Source: Flavobacteriaceae bacterium UBA7302 (GTDB lineage Bacteria; Bacteroidota; Bacteroidia; Flavobacteriales; Flavobacteriaceae). Taken from it: a DNA stretch of 64,000 nucleotides. Each line of letters begins with the position of its first letter. The first letter of the stretch is position 1. The DNA lies in assembly GCA_002471825.1 (NCBI GenBank), contig DKQS01000003.1, forward strand, positions 1-64,000, written 5' to 3'. The notes under the pieces were generated by a model. It made no database searches, was not told the DNA's origin, and was given only the letters and a program-made list of their open reading frames with translations. Positions 55,162-63,487 of this stretch are shown one piece after another. Both the position numbers and the translations under genes were made by a program.

Positions 55162-55856
55162 AGTAATTCTAATGCTATTTCAATCATGTCATTAAAGGAG
55201 GTTTCTCTATCTTCCGCACTGGTACGATCTCCAGTGACCAAACTGTCGGAAATCGTTAAAATGGTCAGCGCGTTTACATTATATTTTGCTGCTACCGTAT
55301 ACAAGCCTGCGGTTTCCATCTCTACGCACAACACTCCGAATTCGGCCCATAATCTGTAGTCATAAAAATCATCGGCATAAAAGGTATCGGAGGTCAATAC
55401 ATTGCCCGCGATTATCGGAATGTTCTTTTGTTTTGCGGCTTGCACTGCCTTTGTAAAAAGTTCAAAACTTGCGGTGGGTGCATAGTCTGCTCCCCGAAAG
55501 CGGTGTCTGTTGATGGCCGAATTGGAAGAGGCCGCCATGGCAATGACAATGTCTCTAAGTTTGACATCCTTTTGGTAGGATCCGGCTGAACCTACGCGAA
55601 TCAAATTCTTCACATCATAGTCTTGAATGAGTTCGTTGGCATAAATCAAGGTAGAGGGCACTCCCATGCCCGTACCTTGCACAGAAACTTTCTTTCCGTT
55701 ATAGGTTCCCGTGTAACCATACATCCCCCGCACTTCATTGTAACAAAAAACATCTTCCAAAAAAGTGTCTGCAATCCATTTTGCTCGCAACGGATCGCCA
55801 GGTAGTAAAACAGTTTCTGCAATTTCTCCTCTTTTCGCGCCTATGTGTACACTCAT
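55158..55856 (-). CDS. deoD: Purine-nucleoside phosphorylase, DeoD type
   Basis: From ATG 55856 the protein is 232 residues, MSVHIGAKRGEIAETVLLPGDPLRAKWIA, the standard DeoD start. A 45-residue upstream extension overlaps deoC and is rejected. Motifs include VQGTGMGVPS, IRVGSAGSYQ and CVEMETAGLY. It splits purine nucleosides with phosphate. It lies 7 nt after deoC. Confidence 0.94.
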   Translation of the reverse strand: MSVHIGAKRGEIAETVLLPGDPLRAKWIADTFLEDVFCYNEVRGMYGYTGTYNGKKVSVQGTGMGVPSTLIYANELIQDYDVKNLIRVGSAGSYQKDVKLRDIVIAMAASSNSAINRHRFRGADYAPTASFELFTKAVQAAKQKNIPIIAGNVLTSDTFYADDFYDYRLWAEFGVLCVEMETAGLYTVAAKYNVNALTILTISDSLVTGDRTSAEDRETSFNDMIEIALELL

Positions 55857-55863
55857 AAATAAG

Positions 55864-56505
55864 TTATTCAGATACGATTGCAATGCCCGATGAAGTTCCA
55901 ATTCTATCGGCTCCGGCCGCAATGAACAGCTCGGCAGTTTCTTTATTTTTAATTCCTCCTGAAGCCTTAATTTTTGCAAAATCGCAAACAACTTCTTTCA
56001 TTAATGCCACATCTTTTATTTCTGCTCCACTGGTCCCAAATCCCGTTGAAGTTTTGATGAAATCGGCCTTGGCATTAATGGCCAACTGAGCCGCTACAAT
56101 GATCTCTTCATCCGTTAAATAACAAGTCTCAAGGATTACCTTTAATACTTTGTCACCAATGACATTCTTTACGGCTTCAATTTCATTTCGAACAAATAGG
56201 TAATCACAAGATTTTAAAAATCCGATGTTGATTACCATGTCGATTTCATCAGCTCCAAGATCGATGGCTTTCTTGGCCTCATACACCTTAGATTCGATAT
56301 CCATGGCACCGAGCGGAAAACCGATAACGGCTGCCAACTTTACGTCAGAATCTTCCAGATACTGTTTTGCGTATTCCACAAAACAGCTATTGACACATAC
56401 CGCGTAAAAGTCATTTTTAACAGCCTCCTTGCAAAGCTTTCTTATCTCGTCTTTTGTGGCTGTAGCTTTTAGTAGCGTGTGGTCGATGTACTTGTTAAGT
56501 TTCAT
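55864..56505 (-). CDS. deoC: Deoxyribose-phosphate aldolase
   Basis: The 213-residue TIM barrel has IDHTLLKATAT near 7-17, AVIGFPLGA, DEIDMVINIG, and the Schiff-base lysine in ADFIKTSTGF near 150. It converts deoxyribose-5-phosphate to acetaldehyde and glyceraldehyde-3-phosphate. The ATG overlaps the ccoI stop by 4 nt, so it is translated together with a copper transporter gene. Confidence 0.95.
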   Translation of the reverse strand: MKLNKYIDHTLLKATATKDEIRKLCKEAVKNDFYAVCVNSCFVEYAKQYLEDSDVKLAAVIGFPLGAMDIESKVYEAKKAIDLGADEIDMVINIGFLKSCDYLFVRNEIEAVKNVIGDKVLKVILETCYLTDEEIIVAAQLAINAKADFIKTSTGFGTSGAEIKDVALMKEVVCDFAKIKASGGIKNKETAELFIAAGADRIGTSSGIAIVSE

Positions 56506-58877
56506 GACAAAAGTTTTTTAGACGTTATATTGGTCAGAATAGTGGTAAAAACTACAACACTTATAGAGCTAAATGGCATTAAAATAGCGGCAATAACGGG
56601 CTCTAATTGCCCCGTAACTGCAAAGTATAATCCTATAATATTGTAGAAAAACGACAGAACAAAACAATAATGAATTATTCTTATAGCTCTTTTGGATAGC
56701 TCAAAAAAGACAGGAATTTTCGCGAATTCTTTGGCATCTAAAATGGCGTCACAGGCAGGAGAGAAAACATTGGTATTCTCAGATACAACAATACCTACGT
56801 TACTTTGCATCAATGCTCCTGCATCATTTAAACCATCACCAATCATGGCTACTTCCGAATTGTCTTTCTGAAGTTGCGCCACGTAGTTTAGTTTATCTTC
56901 TGGGTTCTTGTTAAACAACAACCTTGTATTTTCTGGTAAAATCTTTTCAAGTTTTTTTCGCTCACCGTCATTGTCTCCAGAAATGATGGCAAGTTTAAAG
57001 ATCGATTTTAAACCATCCATTACTTCTTTCAATCCTTCGCGATAGGAATTTCGAATGGTAAATTTTCCTTTGTAATGATTGTCGATACTTACATGAATGG
57101 ATGTATCAAAATTGGTAGAGTGATTTTTCTTTAAGACAAAACTCTCCGAACCTATTTTAATACTGCGCTTCTTAAATTTAATTTGAATTCCCTTTCCTGC
57201 ATACTCTTTCACCTCATCCACAGTAATAGCCTCTACCTCACCCATAGATTCATACAACAAACGACTTAATGGATGATTGGAAGTTCGAACCGAACTTTTC
57301 AAAAGGATTTTTTCATTGTATGAAAGAGTAGCTCCTGAATATCGGATTCCTTTTTTTCGATTCTTGGTGATGGTACCCGTTTTATCAAATAATATCGTAT
57401 TGATCTTTGCAAGTTTTTCAATCACCTGAGAATTTTTCAAGTAGAATTTATTCTGACCAAATATGCGAAGCATGTTCCCCAAGGTAAATGGCGCTGCCAA
57501 GGCAATGGCACATGGACAAGCAATAATCAAAACCGCCGTGAACACATTCAAGGCTTTGGAAGGATCATTTAGCAACCAAAAAGTCGTGGATAGTACTGCA
57601 ATGGTCAAGACTGCAAGGGTAAAGTGCTTGCTAATGGCATCAGTCACATTTCTAAAGTTAGAAATAGGCTTTTCGTTGAAAGCAGCATTACTCCAGAGCT
57701 GTGTCAAATAACTTTGGGATACCGATTTTAAGACCTCCATTTCGATGATGCCTTCAAGCTGCTTTCCTCCTGCAAATATTTTATCTCCAGATTCTTTTAA
57801 AACAGGTTGTGATTCCCCAGTAACAAAACTATAATCGATCTGCGCTTTTCCCTTCATCAAGATTCCATCAACAGGAATCAATTCTTGATTGCGAATCAAT
57901 AATCGGTCACCTGCTTCCACATCTTGTATCTGAACGGATTCTTCTTTACTGTTTGTAATCTTGGTGACTGCAATTGGGAAGTACGATTTGTAATCGCGTT
58001 CAAAAGACAAGTAACTGTAGGTTTTCTGTTGGAAATATTTTCCTACGAGTAAGAAGAAAACCAATCCCGTTAAACTATCAAAAAAGCCAGAACCCAAATC
58101 GAAGATTACTTCTACGGAACTCCTAACGAACAACACCAAAATACCCAATGCAATGGGCACATCTATGTTCAAGATCTTATTAGACAATCCTTTATAAGCA
58201 CTAACAAAATAACCTTGAGCAGCATAAAAGACTACCGGCAGGGAAAAAATAAGCATCAACCAACGGAAAACAACTTTGTATTTCTCCAACCAAAACTCTG
58301 ATACCTCAAAATATTCTGGAAATGACAAGAACATCACATTTCCAAAAGCAAAACCGGCAATACCCAATTTGTAATGCAAGCTTCTGTCAACTATCTTGTC
58401 TTTCTTTTCAAGGTTATCGAGACTGATGTATGGCTCATACCCAATCGCGCAAAGCAGCAAAACCACTTCTTTCAAATTGGTCTTTTTTGGATTGTAATGA
58501 ATCCTCACTTCCTTTTTCACGAAGTCAACGGTTGAGGAAATGATGTTTTCGTTCAATTTCCTCAAATTCTCAAGTACCCAAATACAAGAACTACAGTGTA
58601 CATGCGGAATGTATAAATTCACAATGTGGGAATTCTCATCACAGAATTCCAATAATTTTTCTTGTATTTCTTGCTTCTCTAAATACTCATATCGATCCTC
58701 AATTTCCGTTGGAATGGCTCCTGGATTGGATTGAAAATCATAATAACAGGCCATATCATTCTCATACAGTAATTCGTATACTGTTTTACATCCATTACAA
58801 CAGAAATACTTATCCTCTTTTACAAAGGATTTCGTATCGCAACTGGTTCCGCAATGATAACATTGACTTTTAGACAT
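56502..58877 (-). CDS. ccoI: CcoI/FixI-type copper-exporting P1B-ATPase
   Basis: The 791-residue protein has an N-terminal cysteine-rich metal site (CYHCGTSC and CCNGCKTVYELL) and an HMA domain with HVHCSSCIW. Membrane helices, the CPC ion motif in IACPCAIALA, DKTGT with the phosphorylated Asp, and MIGDGLNDAGAL follow. CcoI supplies copper to the cbb3 oxidase. It opens the run ccoI-deoC-deoD-hemN under an Fnr-type promoter. Confidence 0.94.
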   Translation of the reverse strand: MSKSQCYHCGTSCDTKSFVKEDKYFCCNGCKTVYELLYENDMACYYDFQSNPGAIPTEIEDRYEYLEKQEIQEKLLEFCDENSHIVNLYIPHVHCSSCIWVLENLRKLNENIISSTVDFVKKEVRIHYNPKKTNLKEVVLLLCAIGYEPYISLDNLEKKDKIVDRSLHYKLGIAGFAFGNVMFLSFPEYFEVSEFWLEKYKVVFRWLMLIFSLPVVFYAAQGYFVSAYKGLSNKILNIDVPIALGILVLFVRSSVEVIFDLGSGFFDSLTGLVFFLLVGKYFQQKTYSYLSFERDYKSYFPIAVTKITNSKEESVQIQDVEAGDRLLIRNQELIPVDGILMKGKAQIDYSFVTGESQPVLKESGDKIFAGGKQLEGIIEMEVLKSVSQSYLTQLWSNAAFNEKPISNFRNVTDAISKHFTLAVLTIAVLSTTFWLLNDPSKALNVFTAVLIIACPCAIALAAPFTLGNMLRIFGQNKFYLKNSQVIEKLAKINTILFDKTGTITKNRKKGIRYSGATLSYNEKILLKSSVRTSNHPLSRLLYESMGEVEAITVDEVKEYAGKGIQIKFKKRSIKIGSESFVLKKNHSTNFDTSIHVSIDNHYKGKFTIRNSYREGLKEVMDGLKSIFKLAIISGDNDGERKKLEKILPENTRLLFNKNPEDKLNYVAQLQKDNSEVAMIGDGLNDAGALMQSNVGIVVSENTNVFSPACDAILDAKEFAKIPVFFELSKRAIRIIHYCFVLSFFYNIIGLYFAVTGQLEPVIAAILMPFSSISVVVFTTILTNITSKKLLS

Positions 58878-58899
58878 AATATACTCCTAGTTATACCTA

Positions 58900-58942
58900 C
58901 AAATATTGTCCTGAAAGCCTAGGGATTCTATGATAAATATCA
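58900..58942 (-). promoter_or_regulatory. Fnr-type class II promoter of ccoI and likely operator of the regulator gene
   Basis: The dyad TGATAAATATCA (58931-58942) matches TGAT-N4-ATCA, the Fnr core. Its centre is 36.5 nt from the end of the -7-like AATATTTG (58907-58900) on the minus strand, the same distance as at ccoS. On the plus strand a TATATTTA box (58953-58960) for the regulator gene lies so close that bound protein would cover its -33 region. Confidence 0.65.
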
Positions 58943-58982
58943 GTTTTTTTCATATATTTAATCAAAATTTGTTAGGCACCCT

Positions 58983-59669
58983 ATGAACAAATGTGAACAA
59001 TGCATTGTTAGACAATTGAGCTCTCTCCGCGAACTGACAAGAGATGAACTTATTCGAATTTCCCATTGTAAAACTTCCAAAATTGTAAAACGAGGCGAAG
59101 TCCTCTTCAACGAAGGAGATCAAGTAAATGGCGTTTTCTGTATCAAGGATGGCGTTTGTAAAGTCTCTAAAATGAGCGAAAATGGTAGGGATCAGGTTAT
59201 TAAATTAATCACCAAAGGAGATCTATTGGGAGAACGAAGTTTAATTACTGGAGGTTCCTCCAATCTTACAGCAAGGGCTTTGAATGATATGGAAATTTGC
59301 TTCATCCCTAAGGATGAAATTGTCCGAGATCTAAAGCAAAACAACAATTTTACCATGAGCATGCTTAAAGATTTAGCAACATCTCTTCGCGATGCGGATG
59401 AAGTGATTGTTGATATGGCTCAGAAAACGGTAAAACAACGCTTGGCCGAAACCTTAATTCACCTTGACAATAAATTCCCGAAGGATGATGAGGGCTACAT
59501 TGATGTATATCTAACAAGAGAAGACATTGCGAATATCATTGGTACTGCGACGGAATCTGCCATTAGAATTCTTTCGGATTACAAGAAAAAGGGCCTTATC
59601 AACTTCAAAGGAAAACGAATCATCATTCAAGATGTTAAGGGCTTGGAACGCATTGCCCAGAAGTACTAG
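58983..59669 (+). CDS. Crp/Fnr-family transcriptional regulator
   Basis: The 228-residue protein has a cyclic-nucleotide-binding-like beta-roll (VKRGEVLFNEGDQVNGVFCIKDG, with GDLLGERSLITGGSS). A dimer helix and a Crp-type HTH (TREDIANIIGTATESAIRIL, near 178-197) follow. The recognition helix keeps E and R of the Fnr ExxSR motif but not S. N-terminal C4 and C7 plus further cysteines (C29, C58, C64) could hold an iron-sulfur cluster, though the E. coli spacing is not reproduced. Position beside the cco genes argues for oxygen-responsive control of them. Confidence 0.88.
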   Translation: MNKCEQCIVRQLSSLRELTRDELIRISHCKTSKIVKRGEVLFNEGDQVNGVFCIKDGVCKVSKMSENGRDQVIKLITKGDLLGERSLITGGSSNLTARALNDMEICFIPKDEIVRDLKQNNNFTMSMLKDLATSLRDADEVIVDMAQKTVKQRLAETLIHLDNKFPKDDEGYIDVYLTREDIANIIGTATESAIRILSDYKKKGLINFKGKRIIIQDVKGLERIAQKY

Positions 59670-59711
59670 AAGCAACGACTTATTTTTATAAAACTTTCTG
59701 AGCCTAAGGGG

Positions 59712-60224
59712 CTACAGAACAGTAATGAAAATCCAGTATACCAGAGAAATGATTAAGAAAACAAAGCTCAGTATAAAAAACTGAGTGGCTCGTTTTACAT
59801 TGTAAAACTTCTTATCAATGATTACACTTTCGGCGTGAATTTGTTCACTTAGCTTTTCAACGATTTCTTCCTCGGTTGCACAAACTCGCACCAACTCTTT
59901 TGCATATTCTTTCACTCCGCCAAATCGATACACAGCATCCTTAAAAAAGAAAACATTCTTGTCGTAAGTCAACTCCATATGCGGTTTGAAACAGCGAAAA
60001 CAAAAATAAATGGAAACGAAAACTGCTAAAAACCAGAAGATTAATAGAATAAAAAATATTGGTTTTTCTTGAAGTAAACTGGCAAAAGAGTCCAATCGAT
60101 CTGCAAAAAAACCTAGTATCAAACTGTGAAAAGAAAAAACGACTCCGGCTTTAAATTCCGAAGCTCGAATCAACTTTTCCATGCGCTCTAATTGTTCCCA
60201 ATAATTGTTAGTATCCTGTTTCAC
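59712..60224 (-). CDS. Pycsar effector-type membrane protein (DUF5706/PycTM-like)
   Basis: 170 residues. An N-terminal helix (YWEQLERMEKLIRASEFKAG) leads into TM1 (about 25-44) and TM2 (56-77). A cytosolic helical segment (FFFKDAVYRFGGVKEYAKEL, then SEQIHAESVIIDKKFYNVKRA) and TM3 (149-170) follow. This layout and these patterns match the family I know as Pycsar system effector, in which a cyclic nucleotide triggers membrane damage during phage infection. It starts 10 nt after the cyclase stop and is the last gene of the run. It converges with the Crp/Fnr gene. Confidence 0.75.
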   Translation of the reverse strand: MKQDTNNYWEQLERMEKLIRASEFKAGVVFSFHSLILGFFADRLDSFASLLQEKPIFFILLIFWFLAVFVSIYFCFRCFKPHMELTYDKNVFFFKDAVYRFGGVKEYAKELVRVCATEEEIVEKLSEQIHAESVIIDKKFYNVKRATQFFILSFVFLIISLVYWIFITVL

Positions 60225-60234
60225 TTGAATGGAT

Positions 60235-62073
60235 TTAATCGATTTTGCCTTTAAGATAATACATATTTACTGCAGAACGGTTTTTAATCTCAATACTACC
60301 TCTGCTTTCAAACTCAAATTGCTCCTTTATGTAGTGATAAGTACTTTCTGAAACATTCACTTTCCCAGGTTCCCCAGCGGTTTCCATTCGTGATGCAATA
60401 TTCACCGTATCGCCCCATATATCGTAGGCGAATTTGTTTTTTCCAACCACACCCGCCACCACAGGTCCGGTGTGAATCCCAATTCTGATATCAAATCGTG
60501 CTTCATTTACAGAATGCTTTTTTCTTGCTTCTTTTACAAAATCACGAATCTCCAATGCTGCCATCGCAACCATCATTGGATGATCTTCTGTGGGCGTTGG
60601 TAAACCTCCTGCCACCATGTAGGCATCTCCAATAGTTTTGATTTTTTCGAGATTGTACTTTTCGAGAATGTCATCAAATTTTGAAAAATAGAAATCAATG
60701 GATTCCACCAATCGTTCCGGACTCATGGTTTCCGATATTCTTGTAAATCCTTTGAAATCGGTAAACAAAACGGTTACAGCCTCAAACTTCTTCGAAGTCA
60801 CGCTTCCTTTATGTTTCAATTCTTCCGCTGCTTCTTCTGGCAGAATGTTGTGAAGTAAATCTTCCGATTTTTGGCGCTCTTCTTCAATGATTTTCGAGGT
60901 CTTTTTTATGAAAGTATTTCGGCGGTACAATCCGAAGGCAAGCAGCCCAGTTAAGAAAAGTCCAATCGCCACGGCAATGATTAAAATCCGATTGAGTTTC
61001 TGCTCTTTTTCAACCAAATCCAGTTCAGCCTGCTTTTTCTCCACCTCGAATTCGGTTTGAAGATTCGCCATTTTTTGAACTGATTCAATATTTGTCACAC
61101 TGTCTTTGTAGACCAAATGTTCGTTCAGATATTTCAAGGCTTCTTTAGGATTATCCAACGCCTCATAAATCTGCGACAATTTATATGTAGCCGAGCTAAT
61201 GGGTTCTTTTAACTGATATTTTTTTGAAATTTCAAGACTTTCCAATACGTAGTCCCGTGCGAGTTCAGGTTGATTTTGTTCGATGTAGATATCCGCAATG
61301 TATTCGAGATAAATAGAGATCGGTGAGTAAACCTCCAAACCCTCTAATATATTAATAGCTTCATCAATATTGGCCTTGGCAAGCGAGTGTTTCCCTTGTT
61401 TGGCATAGACCATTCCGATGTTCCCTAAATTATAAGCACTTACCGTCGGATAGTTTTTCTTATTGCTGATCAGGTTTGATTCATAGAAAAAGGTCATGGC
61501 CTCATCATACCTACTAGCCAAAAAAAGCGCGTCACCAGCATTTAAAAGCGCCGAAGCCAATCGCAACGAATCGATTTTCAAATCCCGAAACTTCTGAATG
61601 GCTTGTTTATGATACACTATGGAATTTTCATGATTTCCCATGAGGGAATACACATCTGCAATCACAGTATTCATGATCGCAATGTTCTCTTCCTGTTCAC
61701 TTGGATCTTGGTATTCGAGTTCAATACCCTTAAAAAAACATTCCAGCGCTTCGGTAAAGTCGCCCTTGATTCGAAGGGCTTGGCCTTTTTGCAGGTATCC
61801 CGTGTAAATGTATCTGACGGAATCTTTTAGTTTCGCTAGCCTGAGTAATTCCTCGCTATATTTTAGTTTTTCTATTGGGTCATTTTCTTCAATGGCCAAT
61901 CCTTTTAGGATATCTAATTCCTGACTTTCTGGATAACTTTTGCTGTTATATAACAACCTCAATTCATCCAAATCCTCTGGAATTTCCTGTGAAAAAAGAA
62001 TTCCAAAAGAAAAAAAGCCCATAAAGAAGATGAGGGCTTTTTTATATTTTAAATCCAATAAAAAGGTGGACAT
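60235..62073 (-). CDS. TPR-domain transmembrane class III nucleotide cyclase
   Basis: The 612 residues comprise a signal/anchor (about 12-29), exported TPR repeats (about 50-330), a coiled coil, TM 363-383, the cyclase linker LLHNILPEEAAEELK and a class III cyclase domain (430-612). Metal aspartates D439 and D483 and the transition-state N558 and R562 are present. The base-selecting residues are K479 and D551, the adenylate cyclase pair (guanylate cyclases have E and C). So cAMP synthesis is predicted, driven by an extracytoplasmic signal. It is followed by the PycTM-like gene and preceded by a cupredoxin-like gene 17 nt away. Confidence 0.9.
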   Translation of the reverse strand: MSTFLLDLKYKKALIFFMGFFSFGILFSQEIPEDLDELRLLYNSKSYPESQELDILKGLAIEENDPIEKLKYSEELLRLAKLKDSVRYIYTGYLQKGQALRIKGDFTEALECFFKGIELEYQDPSEQEENIAIMNTVIADVYSLMGNHENSIVYHKQAIQKFRDLKIDSLRLASALLNAGDALFLASRYDEAMTFFYESNLISNKKNYPTVSAYNLGNIGMVYAKQGKHSLAKANIDEAINILEGLEVYSPISIYLEYIADIYIEQNQPELARDYVLESLEISKKYQLKEPISSATYKLSQIYEALDNPKEALKYLNEHLVYKDSVTNIESVQKMANLQTEFEVEKKQAELDLVEKEQKLNRILIIAVAIGLFLTGLLAFGLYRRNTFIKKTSKIIEEERQKSEDLLHNILPEEAAEELKHKGSVTSKKFEAVTVLFTDFKGFTRISETMSPERLVESIDFYFSKFDDILEKYNLEKIKTIGDAYMVAGGLPTPTEDHPMMVAMAALEIRDFVKEARKKHSVNEARFDIRIGIHTGPVVAGVVGKNKFAYDIWGDTVNIASRMETAGEPGKVNVSESTYHYIKEQFEFESRGSIEIKNRSAVNMYYLKGKID

Positions 62074-62090
62074 AATTACGAGTGACCTAA

Positions 62091-62552
62091 TTATTTTTTG
62101 ATAACGATTTTAGGATCGATCTTAATGGTCTTGGTTTCTCCATCTTTTACAAAAGAGAAAACAATGGAATATTTTTCAGATTGGTCTCTTTTTCCCTTTT
62201 TGATTTTTCTCTTAATCTTTTTCTCTCTTCCCTTTCTTTTGATTTTCTTATTTCCGAACAACTCAGTACCTGACTCGTAATTTATCTCTTCGATAGTAAC
62301 CGCTCTCCCTTTACCCGAGCTATCTACCGCTTCCCATTCAATAATGTCTCCTTTATAGGCATAAATGGTAAAGTTTTTATTCGAAATACCTCTAGGCTGA
62401 CCGAAATTAGCATGTCTATTGGTCAATCTTTGTGTGATAAGCTCTGTGTTTACTTTTAAGGTGACAATATGCGTGGTTTGCGCAATTGATGTCGTTCCTA
62501 AAAAGATAAAGCATAAAAAAACGAAGTTTTTAAGGTTCAATTTTGGTTTCAT
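62091..62552 (-). CDS. Secreted cupredoxin-like basic protein, first gene of the cyclase operon
   Basis: 153 residues with a signal peptide (1-24, ending SIAQ) and a beta-sandwich pattern (HIVTLKVN, YKGDIIEWEAVDSSGKGRAVTIEEI, then YSIVFSF and ending KIDPKIVIKK) resembling cupredoxin folds. No copper-ligand His/Cys/Met set is evident, so metal binding is doubtful. A loop near 100-120 is extremely lysine-rich. The fold assignment is tentative. It lies 17 nt upstream of the TPR cyclase, which would face the same compartment, so it might be its signal partner. Confidence 0.6.
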   Translation of the reverse strand: MKPKLNLKNFVFLCFIFLGTTSIAQTTHIVTLKVNTELITQRLTNRHANFGQPRGISNKNFTIYAYKGDIIEWEAVDSSGKGRAVTIEEINYESGTELFGNKKIKRKGREKKIKRKIKKGKRDQSEKYSIVFSFVKDGETKTIKIDPKIVIKK

Positions 62553-62707
62553 AAAAATTTATTGATGGGTTAGACTTCTGCAAGATAAGCAATAAACGTA
62601 AGTTACAATTAACCTATGTTAATAAAACCTAAGCATTTATCGCTGTAATTCTTTCATTTTAAAATTATAAAATTGATATTCGTATCAAACAAACATTAAC
62701 AATTACC

Positions 62708-63184
62708 ATGAAAAAAATCTTATTGACGTTAACCTTATTAATTGGTTCAATCACCTTATCCTTTGCACAAAAAATTGAATACCAAAAAGTATTTGGTGGT
62801 TATAAATACACCCAAGACGGTAGCTATTTAACCATGAAGCAAATTTCAAAAGCTGTGGAAGCAAATACACAGGCCTTTGACCTTATGAAAAAAGCACAAT
62901 CCAATAATTCAATCGCCAATGTGATGGGCTTTATTGGGGGCGGATTGATTGGATGGCCTATCGGAACTGCCGTTGGTGGTGGTGATGCAAATTGGGCTTT
63001 GGCCGGAATCGGGGCCGGACTAGTAGCGGTTGCTATTCCGATTTCAAATAGTGCTCATAAGAAAGCAAGAAAAGCCATTGACATGTACAATTCTTCAAAT
63101 GGAATGGCCTCAACGAAGAATTTTACTCCCGAATTTAAAATTGTGGGAAACACGAACGGATTCGGAATTTCAATGAGTTTCTAA
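62708..63184 (+). CDS. Small exported protein with a glycine-rich hydrophobic segment, unknown
   Basis: 158 residues: signal peptide (1-20, ending SFAQ), a helical part, then two hydrophobic glycine-rich stretches (VMGFIGGGLIGWPIGTAVGGG and LAGIGAGLVAVAIPI) that recall membrane-embedded glycine-zipper helices, and a polar C-terminus. No family assigned. Ends in a strong terminator. Confidence 0.65.
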   Translation: MKKILLTLTLLIGSITLSFAQKIEYQKVFGGYKYTQDGSYLTMKQISKAVEANTQAFDLMKKAQSNNSIANVMGFIGGGLIGWPIGTAVGGGDANWALAGIGAGLVAVAIPISNSAHKKARKAIDMYNSSNGMASTKNFTPEFKIVGNTNGFGISMSF

Positions 63185-63206
63185 ATTTGAAAATTAAGTT
63201 ACACAA

Positions 63207-63235
63207 CAAACCAACCTTCGGGTTGGTTTTTTTTT
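63207..63235 (+). terminator. Intrinsic terminator
   Basis: AACCAACC and GGTTGGTT pair around a TTCG tetraloop, followed by a run of T, 23 nt after the stop at 63184. Confidence 0.9.
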
Positions 63236-63257
63236 AGTTAGATTTTTGTAAAACGAG

Positions 63258-63399
63258 AAGGGAGTGGAGATCCCATATAGATTTCTGGAGCAAGCATGAA
63301 AACCACACAGCGCTTCGCTCTGTTGTTTTTTTATTTCTCCGAGAATTTGAAAGTGAAAAAGGGAGTGGAGATCCCATATGAATTTCTGGGGCAAGCATA
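63258..63399. repeat. Two imperfect 39-bp direct repeats, 101 bp apart
   Basis: Copies begin at 63258 and 63359 with GGGAGTGGAGATCCCATAT, then a/g-variable bases, TTTCTGG and GCAAGCAT. About 36 of 39 bases agree. Between them is a hairpin-like segment with GCGCTTCGC followed by T-run. Within each copy, GGGA-type and TCCC half-sites face each other. Origin unknown. Confidence 0.6.
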
Positions 63400-63407
63400 G
63401 AATCCAA

Positions 63408-63487
63408 AACCTTCTTACGAAGGTTAGTATTTTTCATTTTCAAAACCTTTCAAAAGCACGCTTTTGATGGTTTCTCAAATGAAAAAT
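63408..63487. repeat. Stacked hairpins in the spacer before tRNA-Ser
   Basis: AACCTTC and GAAGGTT (63408-63425) form one stem. ATTTTTCATTT (63429-63439) and AAATGAAAAAT (63477-63487) form a longer one, with CAAAAG-cacg-CTTTTG nested inside. No gene or promoter is visible in this spacer. Confidence 0.55.

Noticed and set aside
55857..55991. 45-residue extension of DeoD
   Set aside because: It overlaps deoC and does not resemble DeoD; the protein starts at MSVHIGAKRGEIAETV.
63194..63443. Small minus-strand open frames with repeated residues (SIWDLHSL, NLYGISTPF)
   Set aside because: They are translations of the two 39-bp repeats and hairpins, and have no start context or conserved domain.
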